A program made the position numbers and the translations under genes. From Candidatus Adiutrix sp. (GTDB taxonomy: Bacteria > Desulfobacterota > Desulfarculia > Adiutricales > Adiutricaceae), in NCBI GenBank assembly GCA_031261565.1, contig JAISJK010000051.1:1-36983 (forward strand): DNA of 36,983 bases. The letters run 5' to 3'. Positions 26,972 through 36,308 of the stretch are shown in pieces. The notes beneath the pieces are model-generated. The model saw only the letters and a list, made by a program, of their open reading frames with translations. It was not told the DNA's origin and did not search any database. The stretch's first letter is position 1. Every line of letters starts with the position of its first letter.

Positions 26972-27076
26972 GATTACCGCTTATATTTTAGCCTCCTCAA
27001 CAATACCTTGACCTCAAGGCCAAAGTATGGCACAACATATATGGTCATACCGGCAATAACTGTCTTCAGGGTAGCT

Positions 27077-28258
27077 ATGCGTAAACATCTCAAACTGATA
27101 ATGGCGGCTCTGGCCGCGCTTATCCTGGTCATCATCGTGGCCCGCTCCTTTTCCCGGGGCGAGGAAAAAGTCAGCCACCTGACCGAGACAGTCCGGCGGG
27201 GCGATATTGTCAAGACGGTCAACGCCACCGGCGAGGTGGCCGCCGGGCAGATGGTCAGCGTCGGCGCCCAGGTCTCCGGCCAGATTCAGACTCTGGCCGT
27301 GCAGTTGGGCCAGATGGTCAAAAAGGGCGACCTCATCGCCGAGATTGATTCCACCACCCAGCGCAACGATCTGGCCATCAACCAGGCCAAGCTCAATACT
27401 TACGAGGCCCAGTTGACCGCCCGGGAGGTGGCCCACAAGGTGGCCGAGACCCAGTATGAGCGGGAAAAAAAGCTCAAGACCCGCGACGCCGCCTCGGATG
27501 AAAGCCTGGAAAACGCTGAAAACACCCTGGCCGCCGCCCGGGCCGGCGTTGACGAAATCAGATCCCTTCTCACCCAGACCCGCATTTCCGTCAACACCGC
27601 CGAGACCAACCTGGGCTACACCCGGATTTCCGCCCCCATGGACGGCACCGTGGTCTCCATCCCGGTGGAAGAGGGCCAGACCGTCAACGCCAACCAGACC
27701 ACCCCCACCATCATTCAACTGGCCGACCTCAGCCAAATGGAAATCAGAATGCAGATTTCCGAGGGCGACGTGACCAAGGTCAAGCCGGGCCTGGCCGTCA
27801 GCTACACCATCCTCTCCGAGCCCGATCGGGTCTTCCACGGCACCCTGAACTCCGTTGACCCCGGCCTGACCACCCTGTCCGACGGCCGGGACACCAGCGC
27901 CTCTGATTCCGTCACAGCCATCTACTACTATGGCAAGCTGGTCGCCCCCAACCCCACTGGGACGCTGCGGATCGGCATGACCACCCAGAACGTCATCACC
28001 ATTGGCGAGGCCAAAAACGCGCTGATGGTGCCCTCCATCGCCGTCAACGGCCACGGCGGCCAGTATTTTGTCCAGGTGCTGGAAAACGGCCGGGCCGAGG
28101 AGCGGGCCATCAAAGTCGGGCTGACCGACAACCTCAATACCCAGGTGCTGGAGGGTCTGGCCGAGGGCGAACTGGTGGTGGCCGCCCAGATGACCTCCTC
28201 GGAGCAGGCCGCGGCCGACGCCAAAATACGGGCCCGGGGCGGGCCGCCCCGGCTCTAA
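27077..28258 (+). CDS. macA: MacA-type periplasmic adaptor of an ABC efflux pump
   Basis: This 393-residue membrane-fusion protein has an N-terminal membrane helix (about residues 5-22), a lipoyl half-domain starting VSVGAQVSGQIQTLAVQLG, a long alpha hairpin (about residues 95-175), the second lipoyl half ISAPMDGTVVSIPVEEGQTV, and a beta-barrel. It joins MacB to the outer-membrane channel. The open frame reaches to 27008, but the ATG at 27077 follows AGGGTAG and gives the normal MacA N-terminus (MRKHLKLIM). macB follows after 3 bp. Confidence 0.9.
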   Translation: MRKHLKLIMAALAALILVIIVARSFSRGEEKVSHLTETVRRGDIVKTVNATGEVAAGQMVSVGAQVSGQIQTLAVQLGQMVKKGDLIAEIDSTTQRNDLAINQAKLNTYEAQLTAREVAHKVAETQYEREKKLKTRDAASDESLENAENTLAAARAGVDEIRSLLTQTRISVNTAETNLGYTRISAPMDGTVVSIPVEEGQTVNANQTTPTIIQLADLSQMEIRMQISEGDVTKVKPGLAVSYTILSEPDRVFHGTLNSVDPGLTTLSDGRDTSASDSVTAIYYYGKLVAPNPTGTLRIGMTTQNVITIGEAKNALMVPSIAVNGHGGQYFVQVLENGRAEERAIKVGLTDNLNTQVLEGLAEGELVVAAQMTSSEQAAADAKIRARGGPPRL

Positions 28259-28261
28259 ATC

Positions 28262-30205
28262 ATGAATATCATCGAGATCAGCCGGGTCAACAAGTTTTAC
28301 GGCCAGGGCGAAAACCGGGTGCAGGTGCTGAAGGATATTGACCTGTCCGTCAGCCGGGGCGATTTCGTGGCCATCATCGGCCAGTCCGGCTCGGGCAAAA
28401 CCACCCTGATGAACACCATGGGCTGCCTGGATGTGCCCACCTCCGGCACTTACCGGATTGACGGCATTGAGACCAGCGGGCTGTCGGCCAACGCCCTGGC
28501 CTGGGTGCGCGGCCACAAGATCGGCTTCATCTTTCAGCGCTACAATCTTCTGGCCAGCCTGAGCGCCCTCGATAATGTGGCCCTGCCGGCCGTCTATACC
28601 GGCCTGAGTTATAACGACCGCACCGACAGGGCCCGGGAACTGCTGATCCGCCTGGGGCTGGCCGACCGGCTCCAAAACCGGCCCAACCAGCTCTCCGGCG
28701 GCCAGCAACAGCGGGTCAGCATTGCCCGGGCCCTGATGAACGGCGGTGAAGTCATCCTGGCCGACGAGCCCACCGGCGCTCTGGACTCCAAAAGCGGGGA
28801 GACCCTCATGGGCCTCCTCCAGCAGTTGCACCAGGGTGGCCACACCATTATCCTGGTCACCCACGACCCGACCATCGCCTCCTACGCCCACCGGGTCATT
28901 GAAATCAAGGACGGCCTGATTATCGCCGACACCCGCCGGGTGGCCGAGGCCGGGGCCGGCTACCAAAACCCGGTGGACAAAAAGGTCAACCCCCTGGCCT
29001 TTTACCGCGACCAGTTTATTGAGGCCTTCAAGATGTCCCTCCAGGCCATCCAGGCCCACAAGCTCCGCTCCCTTTTGACCATGCTGGGCATTATCATCGG
29101 CATCGCTTCAGTGGTCTCGGTCATCGCTCTGGGCCGGGGTTCCCAGGAGCGCATCATGGCCAACATCAGCTCCATGGGCACCAACACCATCAATATCTAC
29201 CCCGGCACCGGCTTTGGCGACCGCCACAATAGCCGGATCCGCACCCTGACCGTGTCTGACTCCGACCTCCTGAGCCAGCAGAGTTATATTGACAGCTCCA
29301 CCCCCAGCACCTCGGCCTCCGGCAATCTGGCCTACGGCAACCAGACCCTGACCGCCAGCCTCAATGGCGTAGGCGACCAGTATTTCGAAGTCAAGGGGCT
29401 GAAAATCGACCGGGGCCGCCTGCTGACCCCGGCCGATATCAAAGAGGTGGCCTCGGTGGTGGTCATTGACCCCAACACCCGGGACAAACTCTTCCCCAAT
29501 GGGGAAAACCCTCTGGGCCAGGTGCTCATTTTCCGCCGCCAGCCCCTGATCGTCATCGGGGTCACCCAGCCCCAGGAGGCCATGTTCGGCCCCTCTGACC
29601 AGTTGACCCTCTGGTCGCCCTACACCACCGTCCTGAGCAAGATCACCGGGGATCACCACATCAGCTCCATCATCGTCAAAATCAGCGACACGGTCGGCTC
29701 TCAGGTGGCCGAAAAAAATCTGACCGCCCTCCTGACCGTCAAACACGGCGGCCGCAAGGATTTTTTCACCCAGAATATCGACAGCATCAAGCGCACCATC
29801 GAGAGCACCTCTCAGACCATGACCATCCTCATCTCCTCCATTGCCTTCATCTCCCTGGTGGTGGGGGGCATCGGGGTGATGAACATCATGCTGGTCTCGG
29901 TGACCGAGCGGACCAGGGAAATCGGGGTGCGCATGGCCATTGGGGCCAAGCGTTTCAATATTTTAGAGCAGTTTCTGATTGAGGCGGTGCTGTTGTGCCT
30001 CATTGGCGGGCTGGCCGGCATCGCCCTGGCCGGGCTCATCGGCCTGGGCTTTAACGAGCTGTCCAGTGATTTTAAGATGTCTTTTTCCACGCCCTCCATC
30101 TTCCTGGCCCTGGGCTGCTCCAGCTTTATCGGCGTCCTCTTCGGCTTTATGCCGGCCCGGAACGCCTCCCGGCTCAACCCTATTGACGCCCTGTCCTATG
30201 ATTGA
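28262..30205 (+). CDS. macB: MacB-type ABC transporter, ATPase fused to permease
   Basis: This 647-residue protein has an N-terminal ATPase with Walker [10 protein letters not shown] (around residues 41-49), signature LSGGQQQR, Walker B VILADEP and switch HDPT. It then has a first membrane helix (about residue 270-300), a large periplasmic domain, and three C-terminal helices with the FtsX-like [22 protein letters not shown] pieces. MacB expels macrolides, peptides or lipid-linked substrates by mechanotransmission. Length matches E. coli MacB. It lies 3 bp after macA. Confidence 0.94.
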   Translation: MNIIEISRVNKFYGQGENRVQVLKDIDLSVSRGDFVAIIGQSGSGKTTLMNTMGCLDVPTSGTYRIDGIETSGLSANALAWVRGHKIGFIFQRYNLLASLSALDNVALPAVYTGLSYNDRTDRARELLIRLGLADRLQNRPNQLSGGQQQRVSIARALMNGGEVILADEPTGALDSKSGETLMGLLQQLHQGGHTIILVTHDPTIASYAHRVIEIKDGLIIADTRRVAEAGAGYQNPVDKKVNPLAFYRDQFIEAFKMSLQAIQAHKLRSLLTMLGIIIGIASVVSVIALGRGSQERIMANISSMGTNTINIYPGTGFGDRHNSRIRTLTVSDSDLLSQQSYIDSSTPSTSASGNLAYGNQTLTASLNGVGDQYFEVKGLKIDRGRLLTPADIKEVASVVVIDPNTRDKLFPNGENPLGQVLIFRRQPLIVIGVTQPQEAMFGPSDQLTLWSPYTTVLSKITGDHHISSIIVKISDTVGSQVAEKNLTALLTVKHGGRKDFFTQNIDSIKRTIESTSQTMTILISSIAFISLVVGGIGVMNIMLVSVTERTREIGVRMAIGAKRFNILEQFLIEAVLLCLIGGLAGIALAGLIGLGFNELSSDFKMSFSTPSIFLALGCSSFIGVLFGFMPARNASRLNPIDALSYD

Positions 30206-30214
30206 GGCCTGAAT

Positions 30215-31600
30215 GTGAAAACCAGCCGCCGATTTCTCGTCCTCATCGCTCTCCTGGCTCTCCTGGCCCTGACCGGCTGCGCCCGGGTCAGCCGGCCGGA
30301 GCAAAATCTGGCCGAACGGCTGGCCTTTGACGAGGCGGCCCGGGCCCGCTATAAGCTGGACGCGGACTGGTGGAAAGTCTATCAGGATGACCGGCTCAAC
30401 CAGCTGGTCAGTCAGGCCCTGGAGCGCAACCTGGATCTGGCCAAAGCCGCCCTCAGCGTCAACCGGGCCCTGTATGAAGCCAAACTGATCGCCGCTGACC
30501 TGACCCCCTCTTTCTCCGGGGGCCTGGAGGGCTCGGCCCGCCGAAACATCAAAGAGAGCGGGCCCTCGGCCCGCTCGGTCAGCGGCCAGGTGGGCCTCAG
30601 CTATGAGCTGGATCTGTGGCGGAAAGTGGCCGACGCGGCCAGCGCCGCCCAGTGGGAATACCGGGCCACGGTCGAAGACCTGGCCGCCGCCCGCCTGGCC
30701 CTGGTGGGCAGCGTGGTGGACGCTTATTTCCAGATGGCTTACCTCAATGACGCCCTGGCCGCCACTGAGCAGAATCTGAAAAATTATAAGGCCATTGAAG
30801 CCACGGTCGCGGCCAAACACCAGGCCGGCAAAGTGGCCGCAGTGGAGCCGGCCCAGGCCCGCCAGGCCGTCTTGAGCGCGGAAAACACTCTTCTGGATTT
30901 GCGGAATCAGCACCAGACCACCGAAGAGACGCTGCGCAATTTACTGAACTTCCAGCCGGCCCAGCCCCTGGCCCTGGAGGGCCTGACCCTGGCCGGGCTG
31001 AGGCTGCCGGAGCTGAACCTCAATATCCCCCTGTCCGTCCTGGCCAATAGGCCCGACCTCCGGGCGGCTGAATTTAGGGTGGAAAAGGCCTATAAAAATG
31101 TTCAGGAGGCGGAAAAGGGCTGGCTGCCCTCCATCAGCCTCAGCTCGATCCTGAGCTCGTCCGGCGATAAAGTGACCAACGCCTTCAACACGCCCATGGC
31201 CAGCGGGGCCCTGTCGGTCAGCCTGCCTTTTCTGGACTGGTCCCGGGTGTTATACAGCCTGCGCATTTCCGAAACCGATTTTGAGCGGATCCGCCTTGAT
31301 TTTGAAGAGGCTCTGACCACGGCCTTAAACGAGGTGGACACCTGCTATCAGACCTACCGCCGCAACCGTCAGGATTTGACCAACACCCGCCGGAAATACG
31401 CCAATGATCAGCGCATCAGCGCCTATTATCAGGATCGCTATCAGGCCGGGGCGGCCCAGCTATCCGACTGGCTCTCAGCGCTCAACACCACCAATTCCGC
31501 CCGTCTCGAGGCTTTAAATTCCCTAAACCGGGCCATCCAGTCGGTCAGTCTGACCTATCGGGCGCTGGCCGGGCGCTATGAGTCGGCCGGGGCGCTCTAG
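30215..31600 (+). CDS. Outer-membrane efflux channel, NodT/TolC-like lipoprotein
   Basis: This 461-residue protein begins at GTG with a signal sequence and lipobox LTGC (Cys22), then DADWWKVYQDDRLNQLVSQALERN and two outer-membrane-efflux repeats with long helices (for example RPDLRAAEFRVEKAYKNVQEA). This is typical of NodT-family channels that are anchored by lipid. It would complete a tripartite pump with MacA and MacB, 9 bp upstream. The last 56 bp overlap the end of hldA on the other strand. Confidence 0.92.
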   Translation: MKTSRRFLVLIALLALLALTGCARVSRPEQNLAERLAFDEAARARYKLDADWWKVYQDDRLNQLVSQALERNLDLAKAALSVNRALYEAKLIAADLTPSFSGGLEGSARRNIKESGPSARSVSGQVGLSYELDLWRKVADAASAAQWEYRATVEDLAAARLALVGSVVDAYFQMAYLNDALAATEQNLKNYKAIEATVAAKHQAGKVAAVEPAQARQAVLSAENTLLDLRNQHQTTEETLRNLLNFQPAQPLALEGLTLAGLRLPELNLNIPLSVLANRPDLRAAEFRVEKAYKNVQEAEKGWLPSISLSSILSSSGDKVTNAFNTPMASGALSVSLPFLDWSRVLYSLRISETDFERIRLDFEEALTTALNEVDTCYQTYRRNRQDLTNTRRKYANDQRISAYYQDRYQAGAAQLSDWLSALNTTNSARLEALNSLNRAIQSVSLTYRALAGRYESAGAL

Positions 31601-32570
31601 CCCAGGCGGAAATCTCCTCCGGCCCGGCCGTGGCCGTGCCGACTTTCCCCACCACCACCCCGGCGGCCAGATTGGCCAGGCGGGCGCCCACCGCCAGGGG
31701 CGCACCCAGGGCCAGGGCGGCGGCCATGACCGCCACCACCGTATCCCCGGCCCCGCTGACATCAAAGACCGCCCGGGCCTGGGAGGGCAGCAGCACCGGC
31801 CGGCCCCCGGGCTCAGCCCCGGTCAGCAGCATCATGCCGTCTTCACTGCGGGTGATCAGCAGGTTAGCCAGCCCGCTCTCAACCATGACCCGGCGGCCGG
31901 CCGCCTCCAGCTCAGCTTCAGTCACGGCCTGGCCGCCGGCGGCCTCCGACAGCTCGGCCCGGTTGGGGGTGACCAGGGTGGCCCCCCGGTAGCGGCCATA
32001 GTCGGCCCCCTTGGGATCCACCACCACCGGCTTCCCGGCCTGACGGGCCAGAGAGATGATTTCCGGCAAAATATCGCCGGAGAGAGCGCCTTTGCCGTAA
32101 TCAGACAGGGCCAGGGCCCCGGCCCGGGGCAGCTCATCCCGCAGGGCGGCCAGAAATTCCTCGGCCGCCGGGCCGGCCAGCGGGCGCTCATCCTCTTCGT
32201 CATAGCGCACCACCTGCTGAATGCCGGCGATAATGCGGGTCTTGACGCTGGTGGGCCGGCCCTCGTCAGCGACCAGGCGGGGCCGGGGCAGCCCGGCCTC
32301 GCTAAAAAGATCGGCCAGGAGCGCGGCGTTCCGGTCGCGGCCGGTGACGCTGACGGTCAGGGGCCGGCAGGTCAGGGCCCCCAGATTTTTGACCACATTG
32401 CCCACGCCCCCGGGCATTAGGAGGCGCTTTTTAACTTTGACCACCGGCACCGGGGCCTCCGGGGAGATGCGGGTGGCCTGGCCGTAGATATAACGATCAA
32501 CCATAATATCGCCGGCGCAGAGGACGGTGACCCCCCGGAGGCGGGGTAAGAGGGCCAGGGCTGCTTCCAT
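31545..32570 (-). CDS. hldA: D-glycero-beta-D-manno-heptose-7-phosphate kinase
   Basis: This 341-residue PfkB-fold kinase has VLCAGDIMVDRYIYGQATRISPEAPVPV in pieces, GGVGNVVKNLGAL, YDEEDERPL, VVDPKGADYGRYRGA and the anion hole DVSGAGDTVVAVMAAAL. It matches the kinase domain of RfaE/HldE, which makes heptose-1,7-bisphosphate for LPS core. The cytidylyltransferase domain of bifunctional HldE is missing, so the separate HldA form is indicated, with HldC expected elsewhere. The final 15 or so residues (ending PAPDRSD) are read opposite the end of the efflux-channel gene and are probably non-essential. Confidence 0.9.
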   Translation of the reverse strand: MEAALALLPRLRGVTVLCAGDIMVDRYIYGQATRISPEAPVPVVKVKKRLLMPGGVGNVVKNLGALTCRPLTVSVTGRDRNAALLADLFSEAGLPRPRLVADEGRPTSVKTRIIAGIQQVVRYDEEDERPLAGPAAEEFLAALRDELPRAGALALSDYGKGALSGDILPEIISLARQAGKPVVVDPKGADYGRYRGATLVTPNRAELSEAAGGQAVTEAELEAAGRRVMVESGLANLLITRSEDGMMLLTGAEPGGRPVLLPSQARAVFDVSGAGDTVVAVMAAALALGAPLAVGARLANLAAGVVVGKVGTATAGPEEISAWARAPRPTHSARPAPDRSD

Positions 32571-32592
32571 TTTAGCCTTTAGTCCGGAGATT

Positions 32593-33855
32593 TCATTTTG
32601 ACAGGCCCACCAGGGCGGCGAAACCCGGTTGAGCGTCCTGTCTGGCCATGGCCGCCAGAGCCGCTGGCGTGTCTTCGGCCGATTTCCAGCTGCGCAGGGC
32701 CACCGGGGCCCGGCGGGTGAGGAAGGCTGTTTTAACCAGAAAATTCAAGTCCCCCTGCACCGGCTGGAAATACAGGCCGCCGTCCTTGACCGCCACCGGC
32801 ATGAACAGGCCCTCCTGGTGGAGCTTCTGAAAAACCTGGGCCGGGTTGGGGTAGTGGTTGAAATTTTTGTTGAGGTGGCTGATTTGGGCCGGGGCCAGGT
32901 CGCGCAGACGGAAACTCTCGATGACCACCTCCCGGTTCAGAGCCGGGTCAAAGGCGCAGAGACCGCCCTTGACCGGGTGGTCAGGGTTCTGGGCCACAAT
33001 TTCCATGGTCATGCCAAAGCCCTGGTCAGCCAGGCCCAGGGCCAGGCCAATGGTTTCAAAATCAAGGGCCCGGGTCAGATAGTCCAGGTCTTCAATATTA
33101 TAGGAAACCAGGTCGGCGGTGTCGGCCAGCCGGCCAAAAAAATCAGCCCGGCTCAGGCGATGAATCTGCCCGGCCCGATCCAGGCGGAAAATCTGGCCGT
33201 CCATGGTTTTCTGCATGGCCATCTGGCCGTGGTTGTGCAGGCGCCGGGGCGTGGCCGGGTCAAAATTCCAGCCGTCCGGCCCCCGGGTCAGGCCGTAAAA
33301 GGCCGGCTGGGTCAGCAGGAGGAAATTTTCCGGGTTTAACCCCAGAAAGTCGGCGGCCAGAATGCGCCGGGTGATGGTCTCCCGGGCCCCTTCATTGACC
33401 ACCAGGAGGAGCTGCTGGCGGGCCAGCACCCGGGCCGGATCCAGCCCGGCCTCCCGGGCCAGGCCGGTCATTTCCAGCACCCACTGCCAGAGGTGGCGGG
33501 CCCCGAGGGGCAGGGGCAGGAGAGGGGGCGAACCGTTGGGGGCCACCTGGCCGGGCTCGATGAGATACTTGGGCCCCAGCTTCAGGCGGGTGGCCTCTCC
33601 GGCGGCGGCATGCTCCCAGAAAATCAAGCCCTCAAGGACAGCCCGGCGGGCCCGGTCGCGCAGATCGTCATCCAGATAATCATCCAGGGTAATCAGGCTG
33701 CGCGGCGGGGTCAGGCCGGCCAGGCCCGGGTAGGCGTTATAATCATCGCTGGCCGCCTGGGCCTCGGCCAGGCTGAGGCCGGCGAAATCGCGGTTGGCGA
33801 TCCGCCGGCAGGATTCGGCGTAGGAGGCCGGCGAGGTCAGATCCAGGTCGCTCAT
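32593..33855 (-). CDS. Predicted nucleotidyltransferase resembling UDP-sugar pyrophosphorylases
   Basis: I cannot name this 420-residue protein. It contains GEATRLKLGPKYL, which resembles the uridylyltransferase signature (G-x-x-T-R-L then P-K), preceded by a hydrophobic strand. Later come a NIEDLD segment and ADQGFGMTMEIVAQNPDHPVKGG in pieces, comparable to the sugar-binding half of UDPGP-family enzymes. The ATG at 33855 lies 5 bp after the cooC stop; the open frame extends upstream only inside cooC. Position before hldA suggests a role in envelope sugar metabolism. Function is inference, and substrate unknown. Confidence 0.55.
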   Translation of the reverse strand: MSDLDLTSPASYAESCRRIANRDFAGLSLAEAQAASDDYNAYPGLAGLTPPRSLITLDDYLDDDLRDRARRAVLEGLIFWEHAAAGEATRLKLGPKYLIEPGQVAPNGSPPLLPLPLGARHLWQWVLEMTGLAREAGLDPARVLARQQLLLVVNEGARETITRRILAADFLGLNPENFLLLTQPAFYGLTRGPDGWNFDPATPRRLHNHGQMAMQKTMDGQIFRLDRAGQIHRLSRADFFGRLADTADLVSYNIEDLDYLTRALDFETIGLALGLADQGFGMTMEIVAQNPDHPVKGGLCAFDPALNREVVIESFRLRDLAPAQISHLNKNFNHYPNPAQVFQKLHQEGLFMPVAVKDGGLYFQPVQGDLNFLVKTAFLTRRAPVALRSWKSAEDTPAALAAMARQDAQPGFAALVGLSK

Positions 33856-33859
33856 GGCC

Positions 33860-34612
33860 TCAGCCGAGGGTCTTTTTGAAAATGGCCTGGGCCGCGGCCA
33901 CGGCCGGGCTGGCCCCCGGCTGGAGCAGAGAGCTGGGCTGGGCCTTTTGGTCAGCCTCATAGATGGTCAGGTCATCGGGCACGACCCCGGCCAGATTCAT
34001 CTTTTCCTTGGCGATGATGTCCAGCACTTCCGGGGAGACCTCCCCGCGCACCCGGTTGAGGATGAGATATTTGTTGGGCACGGTGATTTTCAGCTCGTCC
34101 ACCAGTTGCCAGATGCGGGTGGCCGCAGTCAGCCCCCGGCGGGAGGCGTCGGTGACCACGTAAAAGACATCCATATAGCGGGCCGTCAGGCGGGAGATAT
34201 GCTCCATGCCGGCCTCATTGTCAATGACCTGATAGGGGTAGTTTTGCAGGGCCTTTTCCAGCACGGCGGCCAGAACGGAGTTGGCCGCGCAGTAACAGCC
34301 GGCACCCTCGGGCTTGCCCATGACCACCAGGTCAATCTGGTCGCCCTCGACAATGGCCTCCTGGGTGCGCATTTCAATGAGCACATCCTTGGTGATGGAG
34401 ACATCGCCCACCGATGACTTCATCTCTTCCCGGGCTTCCGAGAGGGTGTGTTCCCAGGCCAGACCCAGGACATCGCCCAGATTGGCGTTGGAGTCGGCGT
34501 CCACGGCCAGCACCGGAGTGCGCCCGGTCTGCACCAGATATTTAATGGCCAGCCCGGCCATGGTGGTTTTGCCTGTGCCGCCCTTGCCGGCCATGCCTAT
34601 GATCAAGCTCAT
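33860..34612 (-). CDS. CooC-like nickel-insertion ATPase
   Basis: This 250-residue MinD/ParA-fold ATPase has the deviant Walker A GKGGTGKTT at residues 9-17, DADSNANLGDVLG and a C-x-C motif in GAGCYCAAN. In CooC, the paired cysteines at the dimer interface bind nickel for the carbon monoxide dehydrogenase C-cluster. DNEAGMEHISR is also typical. AAGGAG lies 8-9 nt before the ATG. The gene sits between asnS and an unassigned gene, not near a CODH in this window. A closely related Ni ATPase (AcsF-type) is equally possible. Confidence 0.88.
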   Translation of the reverse strand: MSLIIGMAGKGGTGKTTMAGLAIKYLVQTGRTPVLAVDADSNANLGDVLGLAWEHTLSEAREEMKSSVGDVSITKDVLIEMRTQEAIVEGDQIDLVVMGKPEGAGCYCAANSVLAAVLEKALQNYPYQVIDNEAGMEHISRLTARYMDVFYVVTDASRRGLTAATRIWQLVDELKITVPNKYLILNRVRGEVSPEVLDIIAKEKMNLAGVVPDDLTIYEADQKAQPSSLLQPGASPAVAAAQAIFKKTLG

Positions 34613-34627
34613 TAGAGTCGCTCCTTT

Positions 34628-35986
34628 TTAAAATTCCAGGTTATTGGGGGTGCGGGGGAAGGGAATCACATCCCGGATATTGTTCACCCCGGTCAGCATC
34701 ATCAGCAGCCGCTCAAACCCGAGGCCAAAGCCGGCGTGAGGTGCCCCGCCGTAGCGGCGGCTGTCCAGATACCACCAGTAGTTGGCCAGGTTCAGGTGGA
34801 GGGATTCCATGCGCCGGGTCAAGACCTCCAGCCGCTCTTCGCGCTGGCTGCCCCCCACCAGCTCGCCCACCCTGGGCGCCAGGAGATCCATGGCCGCCAC
34901 TGTCCGCTCATCATCGCTCAGGCGCATATAAAAAGGCTTGATGGCGGCCGGGTAGTCGTAAACAATGACCGGCTTTTTAAAGTGCGCCTCGCAGAGGTAG
35001 CGCTCGTGCTCGGTCTGGAGGTCACCGCCCCATTCCGGCCGGAACTCAAATTTAGCCCCGGAACTTTTCAGTATATCAATAGCCTCATCATAGGGCAAGC
35101 GCTGGTAGGGCTCGGCCACCAGATTGGCCAGGCGGTCAAAGAGGCCGGGCTCGACGAAGCGGTCAAAGAGAGCCAGGTCGTCCCGGGCCTCCTTTAAAGC
35201 GAATTCGGTCAGATGCTTGACCAGAGATTCGGCCAGATCCATGTTATCCTGGAGGTCGGCAAAGGCCGCCTCCGGCTCAATCATCCAGAATTCGGCGGCG
35301 TGGCGGGGGGTGTTGGAGTTTTCGGCCCGGAAAGCGGGGCCGAAAGTATAGACCCGGCCCAGAGCCAGGGCCAGCATTTCGGCCGGGAGCTGGCCGGAGA
35401 CCGTCAGGGAGGCCTCCCGGCCGAAGAAATCGTCAGCCGGCTGGCCCCCCGGGGGCAGGGTGGTCACCCGGAACATTTCCCCGGCCCCCTCGCAGTCGCT
35501 GCCGGTGATGATGGGGGTGTGGATGTAAAAGAAGCCCCGCTGGCGGAAAAAATCGTGGATGGCCAGGGAGAGGCGGCTGCGGAGGCGGAAGATGGCCCCG
35601 AATTTGTTGGTTCGGGCCCGGAGGTGGGCCTGTTCCCGCAGAAATTCATCGGAGTGGCGTTTTTTCTGTAGGGGGTAGGTGTCGTCGGCCGGGCCGATCA
35701 GAGTCACTTCCGTGGCCCGGAGCTCCCACTTCTGCCCGCCGCCCGGGGAGGCCACCAGCTGGCCCCGGACAGCCACCGCCGCGCCGGTGTGGGCCTGTTT
35801 GACGGCCGAATAGGTCGGCAGGGCTTCATCGACTACGGCCTGGAGGTTGGCCAGGCAGGAGCCGTCACTGATTTCCAGAAAGGAAAAGCCCTTGGCGTCG
35901 CGCCTGGTCCGCACCCAGCCCCGGGCCGTGATTTCCCCGCCCTCCGGCGCCCGGCCGGCCAGTATTTCCGCTATGGTTATCTTCAT
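34628..35986 (-). CDS. asnS: Asparaginyl-tRNA synthetase
   Basis: This 452-residue class II synthetase has an OB-fold anticodon-binding domain (ARGWVRTRRDAKGFSFLEISDG in pieces), the motif 2 region FRAENSNTPRHAAEFWMIEPE and motif 3 GFGLGFERLLMMLTG. FRAEN-S/T and GLGFER distinguish AsnRS from AspRS (which has FRDED). I use the ATG at 35986 (MKITIAEIL); the frame extends 18 codons upstream, but through the promoter. It is first in the operon asnS-cooC-nucleotidyltransferase-hldA. Confidence 0.95.
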   Translation of the reverse strand: MKITIAEILAGRAPEGGEITARGWVRTRRDAKGFSFLEISDGSCLANLQAVVDEALPTYSAVKQAHTGAAVAVRGQLVASPGGGQKWELRATEVTLIGPADDTYPLQKKRHSDEFLREQAHLRARTNKFGAIFRLRSRLSLAIHDFFRQRGFFYIHTPIITGSDCEGAGEMFRVTTLPPGGQPADDFFGREASLTVSGQLPAEMLALALGRVYTFGPAFRAENSNTPRHAAEFWMIEPEAAFADLQDNMDLAESLVKHLTEFALKEARDDLALFDRFVEPGLFDRLANLVAEPYQRLPYDEAIDILKSSGAKFEFRPEWGGDLQTEHERYLCEAHFKKPVIVYDYPAAIKPFYMRLSDDERTVAAMDLLAPRVGELVGGSQREERLEVLTRRMESLHLNLANYWWYLDSRRYGGAPHAGFGLGFERLLMMLTGVNNIRDVIPFPRTPNNLEF

Positions 35987-36011
35987 TAAACACCCGCCCA
36001 AATATATCCGT

Positions 36012-36040
36012 AATTTAATGCCTAATGAGGCAAAGGTCAA
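36012..36040 (-). promoter_or_regulatory. Putative promoter of the asnS operon
   Basis: On the minus strand TTGACC (36035-36040) lies 17 nt before TAAATT (36012-36017), about 26 nt upstream of the asnS ATG. Confidence 0.5.
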
Positions 36041-36052
36041 GGGCTCAGGGGC

Positions 36053-36081
36053 TTGCCTTCCTGTATCAATCCAGCTAAACT
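36053..36081 (+). promoter_or_regulatory. Putative promoter of the small antitoxin-like gene
   Basis: TTGCCT (36053-36058) and TAAACT (36076-36081) are 17 nt apart, 21 nt before the ATG at 36103, in the opposite direction to the asnS promoter. Confidence 0.4.
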
Positions 36082-36102
36082 GAAATATAAGGAGAGCCCC
36101 AA

Positions 36103-36306
36103 ATGAATACTGTTGTAAAACATGAAATGTTATATCAACTCATTAGCGAGCTATCAGCTGAAGCTACGGAGCAGGCGATAGATTATGTTGAATATTTAGC
36201 CGCGCGGGAAGCGAAGGAAAATATTGACGATATGGCCTATATAGAGGCGGTCAAGGATGAGGAGTCAATACCGCTGGAAGACGCGTTACAGGGCCTTGGG
36301 CTTTGA
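36103..36306 (+). CDS. Small acidic protein, probable type II antitoxin
   Basis: This 67-residue acidic protein has a helical N-terminus (LISELSAEATEQAIDYVEYLAARE) that matches the general pattern of small antitoxins, and ends EESIPLEDALQGLGL, similar to the toxin-wrapping C-termini of RelB-like antitoxins. AAGGAG lies 9 nt before the ATG. Two bases after its stop, ATGACCTATACTGTCACAATA encodes MTYTVTI, which looks like the start of a RelE/ParE toxin but is not continued. The family is not firmly identified. Confidence 0.6.
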   Translation: MNTVVKHEMLYQLISELSAEATEQAIDYVEYLAAREAKENIDDMAYIEAVKDEESIPLEDALQGLGL

Positions 36307-36308
36307 TA

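Noticed and set aside
27008-27040. macA promoter starting with TTGACC at 27008
   Set aside because: No acceptable -10 box lies 16-19 nt downstream, so I did not list it.
27014-29059. Very long open frame (681 codons) on the minus strand
   Set aside because: It lies exactly antisense to macA and macB, whose motifs are unmistakable. Its Gly/His-rich composition is what GC-rich coding DNA gives on the opposite strand.
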